A stretch of DNA of 35,689 nucleotides from DASXSB01 sp036506275 (lineage in GTDB: Bacteria > Methylomirabilota > Methylomirabilia > Rokubacteriales > CSP1-6), in the NCBI GenBank assembly GCA_036506275.1, contig DASXSB010000132.1:1-35689 (forward strand). Direction: 5' to 3'. The first letter of the stretch is position 1, and every line of letters starts with the position of its first letter. The notes beneath the pieces are model-generated. The model saw only the letters and a list, made by a program, of their open reading frames with translations, was not told the origin of the DNA and made no database searches. Made by a program: the position numbers and the translations under genes. Shown here piece after piece: positions 25,641 through 31,511 of the stretch.

Positions 25641-26323
25641 CAGTCCTGCTGCCGCGCGAACACGTAGCCGGCGCCGCGCACGGTGAGGAGGCGCCGCGGC
25701 CGCCGGGGATCGTCTTCGATGGCGGCGCGGATGCGCGAGACGTGGACGTCGATGGAGCGGTCGAAGGCCTCGAGCGCTTCGCCCCGCACGCGCTCCATGA
25801 GCGTGTCGCGCGACAGCACGCGGCCCGCGCTCTCGGCGAGCACGACCAGCAGCGCGAACTGGTGGCCGGTGAGCGCGCGCTCGGCGCCGTCGAGGCGCAC
25901 GGCGCGTGCGTCACGGTCGATCTCGAGGCGACCGAAGCGCAGGACGTTCGTGCGGCCGGGCGCCCCGCGACGGCGCAGGATCGCGCGCAGGCGCGCCAGC
26001 AGCTCGCGCGGCTCGAAGGGCTTGGGGAGATAGTCGTCGGCGCCGATCTCGAGGCCGACCACGCGGTCCATGGCGTCGCCGCGGGCGGTCAGCATCAGCA
26101 CCGGGGTGTCGGACTTCGCGCGGAGCTGACGGCACACGTCGAGGCCGTCGATGTCCGGGAGCATGAGGTCGAGAACGACGGCGTCGTACGCTTCCCGCGC
26201 GAGGCGCTCGAGGGCGACCGCGCCCCGCGGCGCCACCGCCGTCCGGAAACCCGCCTCGCCGAGATATTCGGCGACCATCTCGGCGAGGCGGGGATCGTCC
26301 TCGACGATCAGGATGCGCTGCAC
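25640..26323 (-). CDS. OmpR/CpxR-family response regulator
   Basis: The 227-residue protein has a receiver domain with acidic pocket Glu8-Asp9-Asp10, phospho-acceptor Asp52 (VVLDLMLPDIDG), Thr79 and Lys101 (YLPKPF). It is followed by a winged-helix effector domain with the LTGHQFALLVVLAES opening and the RVRGEALEAFDRSIDVHVSRIRAAIEDDPRRPRRLLTVRGAGYVF block. The start is a GTG at 26323. It is the middle gene of the Spy-like / regulator / kinase unit, 9 bases after the Spy-like stop. A CpxR-type box lies upstream of that unit at 26929-26943, suggesting it controls its own operon. Confidence 0.94.
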   Translation of the reverse strand: MQRILIVEDDPRLAEMVAEYLGEAGFRTAVAPRGAVALERLAREAYDAVVLDLMLPDIDGLDVCRQLRAKSDTPVLMLTARGDAMDRVVGLEIGADDYLPKPFEPRELLARLRAILRRRGAPGRTNVLRFGRLEIDRDARAVRLDGAERALTGHQFALLVVLAESAGRVLSRDTLMERVRGEALEAFDRSIDVHVSRIRAAIEDDPRRPRRLLTVRGAGYVFARQQD

Positions 26324-26332
26324 ATCCGTAGT

Positions 26333-26848
26333 CTACCCGCGGTGGCCGTGCCAGCGGCCGATGCGCTGGGCGAGTTGCTTGCGCTGCGCAGGCGTCAGCA
26401 CGTCGGCCACGTCGGCGATCGCCTGCGTGAAGCGTTGCGAGGCCTGCTCCGCGAGCTGGAGCTGCTGGGCGCGCAGCGCCTCCAGCGCAACGCGGTCGAT
26501 CGTGTCCGCGGAGAGCAGGGCGACGGCCTGGCGGCGTCCGTCCTGGAGCTGGGTGCGCAGGGGCAGGAGGTCGCGGGCGGCGCCGTGCACGATGGGCGCG
26601 AGCTGCTGCTTCTGGGCGTCCGTGGCGTCGATCTCGACGTAGAGATGCTTCAGCATGCGGTCGACGTGCTCGTCGAGGCGGGCGGGATCGATGCGCCCGC
26701 CCATGAACCCGGCGCGGTGCCATCCGTGCGGTCCCGCTCCCTCCGCGAACGTGCGGAGACCGACGGCGGCGGCGATGCCGGCGACGGCGGTGGCGATGGC
26801 GGCGCCCTTCAGAAAGCGGCGGCGGGGGGTGGCGGCGGTGTCAGTCAT
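26333..26848 (-). CDS. Spy/CpxP-like periplasmic protein with TAT signal
   Basis: The 171-residue product starts with a twin-arginine signal (RRRFLKG at 9-15, then a hydrophobic run to about residue 30) and then forms a long helical hairpin. The family motif LTxxQ appears as LTPAQR at 151-156, with a looser first copy at DATDAQKQ near 74-81. Spy and CpxP are periplasmic chaperones of the envelope-stress response; CpxP also restrains the CpxA kinase. The TAT signal is unusual since Spy and CpxP use the Sec route. His residues near 41-44 and 167-169 could bind metal. AGGAG lies 6 bases before the ATG. It is the first gene of an operon with the regulator and kinase. Confidence 0.87.
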   Translation of the reverse strand: MTDTAATPRRRFLKGAAIATAVAGIAAAVGLRTFAEGAGPHGWHRAGFMGGRIDPARLDEHVDRMLKHLYVEIDATDAQKQQLAPIVHGAARDLLPLRTQLQDGRRQAVALLSADTIDRVALEALRAQQLQLAEQASQRFTQAIADVADVLTPAQRKQLAQRIGRWHGHRG

Positions 26849-26893
26849 GGCGTCTCCTTCCGGGAGGGTCTGATGCCCTCTTCCGAAGAGAGT

Positions 26894-26967
26894 CTCGCCG
26901 AGGCCGGTAAATGCCGTTTCTCCGACGCGTAAAGTTGTGTAAAGCGCGTCGGCCCGGCCTCGGCGAG
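26894..26967. terminator. Nested inverted repeat downstream of the HExxH gene, enclosing the regulator box
   Basis: Outer perfect 14-base arms 26894-26907 and 26954-26967. Inner 8-base arms CCGACGCG (26922-26929) and CGCGTCGG (26945-26952) leave a 15-base loop carrying the GTAAA repeats. On the minus strand the outer arm begins 8 bases after the stop of the HExxH gene, so the RNA could form a terminator for that gene. Confidence 0.5.
26907..26943 (+). promoter_or_regulatory. CpxR-type box: GTAAA-N5-GTAAA with an extra in-phase half site
   Basis: GTAAA at 26929-26933, five bases GTTGT, and GTAAA at 26939-26943 exactly match the enterobacterial CpxR consensus GTAAA-N5-GTAAA. A third GTAAA lies at 26907-26911, 22 bases earlier, close to two helical turns. 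The box is about 80-95 bases before the Spy/CpxP-like start, read TTTAC-N5-TTTAC on the coding strand. It is the likely site for the response regulator in the same operon. Confidence 0.72.
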
Positions 26968-26975
26968 CGCCTCGA

Positions 26976-27911
26976 TCAGCGATTCATCTTCTCGGCATCC
27001 CGCTTGTACAGGTGCTCGCCGATGGCACCGTCGCCGCGCATCAAGGGATAGTCGCCGGTATCCGCGTAATGAAACGGAAATCCTTCGAGATAGTGGCCGA
27101 TCTCGTGGGCGAGGACGGTGTAGGCGGGGGTCATGGCGATCTTGTCCTCCGGCTTGATCATGCACATGTTGAAGTTCGCGCCGGACTTCGCCATGTCGGA
27201 GGCGGAGATGAAGGTCTTGGATTTCACGAACGCCGAGAACTGATCGTCGTCGCCGGAGTGAATGAAGTCCCACACGCAAAAGACGTTGAAGACACCGCGA
27301 GCGACGTCGGCGCCGTGCGTGATCGCGTGCCAGCGCTTGTCTCCATCGGAGTCATGCTTGACGAACGGCATCATGCCCATCGACCCGAAGTCGATGGGGT
27401 CGCCGAGGTCCCTATCGATCTTCTTCTTGCGCACCGACTTCAGGGCGAGCTTCACGTTGATCTGCGGCTCGAAGATGCGGCGGCTGGCCATCGCCACCCA
27501 CTCCTTCGCCTCGGCCTCGGTGGTGGAGGTATGGTGCTTCTTATCGCTCATGAGGAACACCTCCACCGCTACCTTGCGCGTGTTCTTGACGGCGACCTCC
27601 ACCTTCGCCAGTTCTTCGCCCTTCGGCCCTTTGGCGGTGACGAACGTCGTGCCCGTGACCTGACCTTCGATGGCGCAGACGTTCTTGGCGGCCGCGGGCA
27701 CCTCGCTCGCCGTCGCCGGTCGCACCGTCGCGATCTTGGGGTTGTCGCTCGCGATGGAGGCGACGTTCGCCCGGACCGCGTTGAGCTGGAGAAACTTGAC
27801 GCCACGGACGGGGACCATCAGATACGGCGGCGCCGCGCTCGGATCGAAGCCGTCGTAGGCCGGATCGCTGCTGTTGACGCGTGGCAATGACTTGAACTCC
27901 ACAAATCCCAT
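26976..27911 (-). CDS. Zincin-like HExxH protein with no signal peptide
   Basis: The 311-residue protein has two parts. Residues 25-115 look like a bacterial Ig-like (Big-type) beta domain, with ASIASDNPKIATVRPA and TFVTAKGPKGEELAKVEVAV. Residues 115-311 are a metalloprotease-like domain with AHEIGHYLEGFPFH at 268-281. HExxH (269-273) provides two zinc ligands, His281 is a possible third, and YPLMR (288-292) resembles a Met-turn. The spacing HExxH-x7-H is not the standard metzincin one. No signal peptide is visible, although the domains are of extracellular type. GGAGG lies 6 bases before the ATG. The substrate and secretion route are unknown. Confidence 0.8.
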   Translation of the reverse strand: MGFVEFKSLPRVNSSDPAYDGFDPSAAPPYLMVPVRGVKFLQLNAVRANVASIASDNPKIATVRPATASEVPAAAKNVCAIEGQVTGTTFVTAKGPKGEELAKVEVAVKNTRKVAVEVFLMSDKKHHTSTTEAEAKEWVAMASRRIFEPQINVKLALKSVRKKKIDRDLGDPIDFGSMGMMPFVKHDSDGDKRWHAITHGADVARGVFNVFCVWDFIHSGDDDQFSAFVKSKTFISASDMAKSGANFNMCMIKPEDKIAMTPAYTVLAHEIGHYLEGFPFHYADTGDYPLMRGDGAIGEHLYKRDAEKMNR

Positions 27912-27996
27912 AGGGGCCTCCTGCGGGAGAGCCCATGTGGCAACGGCGATGCCAGAAAGCGGGGTCGAGAAGAAATCGCGAGTTGCATCACGCGGC

Positions 27997-28057
27997 GGTG
28001 GTCGACGCTGGTGATTCGCGGTGGAAAATCACCAGCGATCGCTGGAAATCCACCACC
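27997..28057. repeat. Overlapping palindromes between the DinB and HExxH genes
   Basis: A perfect 14-base palindrome CCAGCGATCGCTGG (28032-28045), a 10-base hairpin GCTGGTGATT/AATCACCAGC (28007-28016 and 28027-28036) and outer arms GGTGGT/ACCACC (27997-28002 and 28052-28057) overlap in 61 bases. The remaining stretches 27912-27996 and 28058-28139 hold no gene that I can support. Confidence 0.55.
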
Positions 28058-28139
28058 ACTCACGCGCGGTCGTCACACGCGCGCGCGATCGAGAGCGGGG
28101 TCTTGATCGCGCCGCGGCCGTCGCGAGGACGCGCCGCCG

Positions 28140-28607
28140 TCAGCCGCGGCCGGCGGCCGTGATCTGCGCGGCGTGCTCTTCCGCGTGTTCTCCCACGCGC
28201 CGGGCAAGGAATTCAATCGACATCACGCCCAGCGTCGGATGCCGTCCCGCGCGCGCCCACTGATCATCGGGGAGGAGCCGGAGGAGGCGCGCGAGCTGCT
28301 CCTGCTCGCCGGCCACGATCGCCACCAGCTCGTCCGCGCTGTCGCCGCGGACGAGCGTCTCCTCGCGATAGCGCGGCTCGTCGAAATCCGCGAAGACGGG
28401 GGCGTCCTCGTAGAGCAAGCGGCGGATGCGGAGTCCGTAGACGTGGACCACCACGTGCGCGAGGTGGACCAGCGTCTCCAGGGCCGACCACTCGCCGGGC
28501 GCGGGCGCCGCGCGCAGCCGCTCTTCGGGGACCGCGGCCACCGCGCGTCGCACCACGGCGACCGACGTCCGCATCCGCTCCAGGAGGGCGCCGTGCTCGG
28601 GCGTCAT
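28140..28607 (-). CDS. DinB/YfiT-family four-helix-bundle protein
   Basis: The protein has 155 residues. The ATG at 28607 is chosen because it gives the family N-terminus. The DinB superfamily metal-site histidines are visible: His48 in LETLVHLAHV and the paired His in RVGEHAEEHAAQI near the C-terminus. Members of the superfamily bind a divalent metal and include thiol-dependent S-transferases (bacillithiol, mycothiol) and damage-inducible proteins. The Trp40 of PGEWSALETLVH matches the superfamily pattern W-s-x-x-e-x-l-x-H. It follows another DinB-superfamily gene by 10 bases on the same strand, so the pair is co-transcribed. Confidence 0.85.
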   Translation of the reverse strand: MTPEHGALLERMRTSVAVVRRAVAAVPEERLRAAPAPGEWSALETLVHLAHVVVHVYGLRIRRLLYEDAPVFADFDEPRYREETLVRGDSADELVAIVAGEQEQLARLLRLLPDDQWARAGRHPTLGVMSIEFLARRVGEHAEEHAAQITAAGRG

Positions 28608-28617
28608 CGGCCCGAGC

Positions 28618-29076
28618 TTAGCGCACGGCGCGGCTTCTCCACTCGAGGATCTGGGCCGCGTGCTCGCGGTAATGATCGGCGGCCACGCCGTCGACGAGCG
28701 CGCGCGCGGGCTGACCGGCGGCGAGCGCCTCGTCGGACAAGCGGCCGGCGGCGTGGAGGAGATCGGCGTGGGACGTGTCTGCCTCACGCAGGATGTCACC
28801 GGTCTTGACGTCCTTGCGCGCCTCCACGAACCGCGCGTTCCAGTCGTCGAAATCGTCGTAGGTGCCGTCGGGATAGGGCGCCTCCCCACGCGCCATGCGT
28901 TCCAGGGCGGGCACCATCTCGCGGTGCCAGCCCGCGATGTGCGCCATGATCTCGCGCACACCCCAGCTCCCGAGCCAGACGTCCGTCAACTGGGCCTGAT
29001 CGAGCCCGACGATGGCGGCTCGGAGTCGCGCGTACTCTTCCTCCGCGGTGTGGATCAACTCTTGCTTCGCTCCCAT
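28618..29076 (-). CDS. ClbS/DfsB (DUF1706)-like four-helix-bundle protein
   Basis: The 152-residue protein resembles the ClbS/DfsB group of the DinB superfamily: KQELIHTAEEEYARLRAAI at the start, then SWGVREIMAHIAGWHREMVPALERM (about 38-62) with the characteristic W-x-x-x-x-x-x-x-H-x-x-x-W-H, and HYREHAAQILEW near the end. ClbS is known to protect against colibactin by binding or hydrolysing it. Most relatives have unknown targets, so I do not assign that role. GGAGG is 6 bases before the ATG. It is divergent from the dehydrogenase at 29237, with 160 bases between the starts, and leads the DinB pair. Confidence 0.85.
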   Translation of the reverse strand: MGAKQELIHTAEEEYARLRAAIVGLDQAQLTDVWLGSWGVREIMAHIAGWHREMVPALERMARGEAPYPDGTYDDFDDWNARFVEARKDVKTGDILREADTSHADLLHAAGRLSDEALAAGQPARALVDGVAADHYREHAAQILEWRSRAVR

Positions 29077-29236
29077 GACGGCCTCCGTGAGCGGAATGGA
29101 TTGCTCACGCGTGAAGACACCGCTGCCGCGCGTTCGTGAAAGGCCACTGCCGAAATACCGGTGTCTCCGGTTCCTGAAAAGACCGGTTGCGTCGCCGGCG
29201 CCGCTGGCCCATGCTCGCCGGCCAGGAGGTGCGGCG

Positions 29237-30001
29237 ATGCGGTTCAAGGACCAGGTGGCGCTGATCACGGCGGCGGCGAGCGGGATCGGCAAGGCGGCGG
29301 CGGAGATCATCGGCGCCGAGGGCGGCGTGGTCGTCGGGGTGGATACCGACGAGGGACGCCTGGAGAAGGTCATGGCCGCCATCCGGGACGCCGGCGGGCG
29401 CGCGCACGGGCGACGCGCCGACGCGCTCGATGCCGTTCAGGTGCAGGGCGTGGTGGAGTCGGTGGTGCGCGAGCACGGCCGCATCGACATTCTCGTGAAC
29501 GCGGTGGGCGGCAGCACGATCATCCCGAAGCCGGCCGCCACCGTGGACGAGCTGACGCCGGCGGAGTGGCAGCGGGTGCTGACCTTCAATCTCGAGGGGA
29601 CGTTCCTGTTCTGCCACACGGTGGCGCCCGTGATGAAGCGTCAGGGCCGCGGCAAGATCGTGAACATCTCATCGATCGCCGGGCGCGGCATCAGCCCCAG
29701 CAGCAGCAGCGCGTACGCGGCGGCGAAGGGCGGCATCATCGCCTTCACGCGCAAGCTCGCGCACGAGCTGGGGCCGTTCGGGATCAACGTGAACGCCATC
29801 GCGCCCAGCCTCACCCTGACCGAGCGCATAAGGCCGCGGTGGGAGCAGCGCAGCAAGGACGACCAGGCGCAGGAGATCGCGCGCACGCCACTGCGCCGGG
29901 TGGCCGAGGCCCAAGATCAGGCGCGCGTGCTCTGCTTCCTCGCGTCGAGCGACGCCGACTTCGTGACGGGGGTGACGATCGACGTCACCGGAGGCGTGTA
30001 G
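29237..30001 (+). CDS. Short-chain dehydrogenase/reductase (FabG-type)
   Basis: The 254-residue enzyme has the SDR Rossmann fold. The nucleotide-binding motif reads TAAASGIG at 11-18, where the first Gly of the usual TGxxxGxG is Ala12. Asp36 follows the second strand and favours NAD(H). The catalytic residues Asn118, Ser145/Ser146, Tyr160 and Lys164 are all in place (SSSAYAAAKGG). AGGAGG precedes the ATG by 8 bases. Its likely activity is oxidation or reduction of a secondary alcohol or keto group; the substrate is unknown. A 130-residue unknown gene starts 2 bases after its stop. Confidence 0.92.
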   Translation: MRFKDQVALITAAASGIGKAAAEIIGAEGGVVVGVDTDEGRLEKVMAAIRDAGGRAHGRRADALDAVQVQGVVESVVREHGRIDILVNAVGGSTIIPKPAATVDELTPAEWQRVLTFNLEGTFLFCHTVAPVMKRQGRGKIVNISSIAGRGISPSSSSAYAAAKGGIIAFTRKLAHELGPFGINVNAIAPSLTLTERIRPRWEQRSKDDQAQEIARTPLRRVAEAQDQARVLCFLASSDADFVTGVTIDVTGGV

Positions 30002-30003
30002 CG

Positions 30004-30396
30004 ATGGCGCTCGCGCTTCACGAGACGCTTCCCGCCGTGGCTGGGAGAACCTGCGAGGCGGTACTGGCGCTCGCGTACTACTACCGCGGGAAGCCGGTGG
30101 CGGACGACATGGCGCTCGTGCTCCGTCTCGACGACGGCGCCTGGCATCGCATCTTCATCGATGCCGGCATCGTGTTCTGGCAGGTGATGGCCGCGCTCGA
30201 CAGCGCCGCGGAGTACGACCGCCACCACTACACCGTGACCGACCTCGGCCTCACGCACGGGCTCATCGGCAAGCGCGTGCGTGACGTCCGCACCGTCGAT
30301 CTCGCGGGCGGTGGCGAAGTGCACCTCGTGTTCGACGGCGCCGCCACCGTGATTCTCCGCAACGTCGCGGGCGCGTCTACGGTGGTCGTCCACTGA
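30004..30396 (+). CDS. Unknown protein coupled to the dehydrogenase
   Basis: The 130-residue product has no signal peptide and is mostly beta strand in its second half (about residues 75-128). It contains an acidic-aromatic stretch, LAYYYRGKPVADDMALVLRLDDGAWHRIFIDAG, and no motif I can place. The ATG is two bases after the SDR stop, so translation is almost certainly coupled and the two proteins should act together, perhaps as an accessory or a small cofactor-binding partner. It converges with a short minus-strand gene, overlapping its end by 20 bases. Confidence 0.6.
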   Translation: MALALHETLPAVAGRTCEAVLALAYYYRGKPVADDMALVLRLDDGAWHRIFIDAGIVFWQVMAALDSAAEYDRHHYTVTDLGLTHGLIGKRVRDVRTVDLAGGGEVHLVFDGAATVILRNVAGASTVVVH

Positions 30397-30517
30397 CCGG
30401 CGGCGCCGGCTCGAAGCCCTCGGTGCTGCCCGCGAGCGCCCAGTTCCCCGGGCGTTCGACCCCCTCGAACGCACGCCGTACCAGGGCCTTGATTGCCTCC
30501 CGCTCCTGATCGTGCAT
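30377..30517 (-). CDS. Short unknown ORF, possibly a truncated gene
   Basis: The 46-residue product HDQEREAIKALVRRAFEGV...GSTEGFEP is charged and helical at the start and proline-rich at the end. It looks like the first third of a larger small-protein family (my impression is DUF6714-like), not a complete domain. Its end overlaps the convergent gene at 30004-30396 by 20 bases, and it has no clear ribosome site. It follows the second ankyrin gene by 13 bases. It may be a remnant cut off when the forward gene pair joined here. Confidence 0.35.
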   Translation of the reverse strand: MHDQEREAIKALVRRAFEGVERPGNWALAGSTEGFEPAPPVSGRPP

Positions 30518-30530
30518 GGCGCCGTAGTGT

Positions 30531-31109
30531 CTACCGTCGTCGCTCGTGCGCCGCCAGCCGCTCCGCCACCTCGCGGAGGCCGATCTTTTCTGCGAGTTCG
30601 CGAGGTGTCTCATGGTCGTCGACTCGTGTCCGGAGCGCCGCGTCGGCGCCGGCGGCCAGCAAGATATCGATCGCGGGCACGTGACGCTCGCTCACCGCCA
30701 TGTGGAGCGGCGTGTAATCGTTGATGCCGCGTTGATTGGGATCGGCGCCGAAGGCGAGCAAGAGCGTGATGATGTCGCTGACGTCCGAGCGTGCGGGGGC
30801 GCCCGGGCGCGCGCGCGCGCACGACAACGCGGCGATCAGCGGCGGGAATCCAGCGTGGTCGTCGGGGTTCGGATCGGCGCCGATTTCGAGCAAGGTGCGG
30901 ATGAATGGCAACGGGCTGTGGTAGATCGCGTACTCGAGGCAGCGCCCGATCGTCAGCGGCATCGGCCCGTTCGGCACGCTGAGGGGATCCTCCACCGCCG
31001 CCCGCAGCGCGGCGAGGTCACCGACGCGGAACGCCGTGTCGATCTTCTTGAACCGCTCGTATTCCGCGCAGCGCTCCTCATCGGACGGCGCGCCCTTTCG
31101 TGGCTTCAT
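30531..31109 (-). CDS. Ankyrin-repeat protein 2
   Basis: The 192-residue protein has at least three ankyrin repeats, for example PLPFIRTLLEIGADPNPDDHAGFPPLIAA, DIITLLLAFGADPNQRGINDYTPLHMAV and AIDILLAAGADAALRTRVDDHETPRELA, which show the ankyrin TPLHxA-type and GAD(P/V)N turns. It starts with an ATG that overlaps the stop of the other ankyrin gene by two bases (ATGA), so the two are translationally coupled. Ankyrin stacks bind other proteins; the partner here is unknown. The proximity to a TAT amidase suggests it may act as a regulator or immunity-like partner, but that is speculation. It has no signal peptide. Confidence 0.85.
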   Translation of the reverse strand: MKPRKGAPSDEERCAEYERFKKIDTAFRVGDLAALRAAVEDPLSVPNGPMPLTIGRCLEYAIYHSPLPFIRTLLEIGADPNPDDHAGFPPLIAALSCARARPGAPARSDVSDIITLLLAFGADPNQRGINDYTPLHMAVSERHVPAIDILLAAGADAALRTRVDDHETPRELAEKIGLREVAERLAAHERRR

Positions 31110-31498
31110 GACCGATCACCGGGGTCGAGATCGGCGTAGACCTCCTCCATCGAGCGCGCGACGGCAAGGTCGTACGCGGTCTTCCCCGTGAAGCCGGGCG
31201 CGCCGGTCCCCCGGATCCGGAGATTTGCGCCCGCCCGCGCCAGCACTCGGGCGACGGCGGTGTGCCCGGCCACGATGGCGAGCATCAGGGCACTCAGCTT
31301 GTACTTCGCCGTCACGTCGAGGTCAGCGCCGCTCGCCACGAGCTCCTCCACCATTCCGCGGTCTCCGCGATGAGCCGCCACCATGAGCGCCGTCTGGCCG
31401 TGACGATTGCGGGCGTTGACGTTCGCTCCCGAGCGGATGAGCCGGCGTACCGCCTCCACATCGCCGGCGGTGACCGCCTGTTCCCACGCGAGATCCAT
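31106..31498 (-). CDS. Ankyrin-repeat protein 1
   Basis: The 130-residue protein starts at the ATG at 31498 and carries about three ankyrin repeats: DVEAVRRLIRSGANVNARNRHGQTALMVA, RGMVEELVASGADLDVTAKYKLSALMLA and TAVARVLARAGANLRIRG. It begins 13 bases after the amidase stop and overlaps the next ankyrin gene by two bases. It is cytoplasmic as far as can be seen. The operon order amidase / ankyrin / ankyrin is tight, so the three products probably relate to one process. Confidence 0.88.
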   Translation of the reverse strand: MDLAWEQAVTAGDVEAVRRLIRSGANVNARNRHGQTALMVAAHRGDRGMVEELVASGADLDVTAKYKLSALMLAIVAGHTAVARVLARAGANLRIRGTGAPGFTGKTAYDLAVARSMEEVYADLDPGDRS

Positions 31499-31511
31499 CT
31501 GGAACGCGCCG

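Noticed and set aside
23634..25667. A 677-codon plus-strand frame crossing the acetamidase end and the sensor kinase
   Set aside because: It spans two unrelated real genes and the hairpin region, and has no domain of its own.
30801..30825. Run of alternating GC bases as a functional repeat
   Set aside because: It lies inside the ankyrin coding sequence and is explained by Arg/Ala codons in a GC-rich gene.
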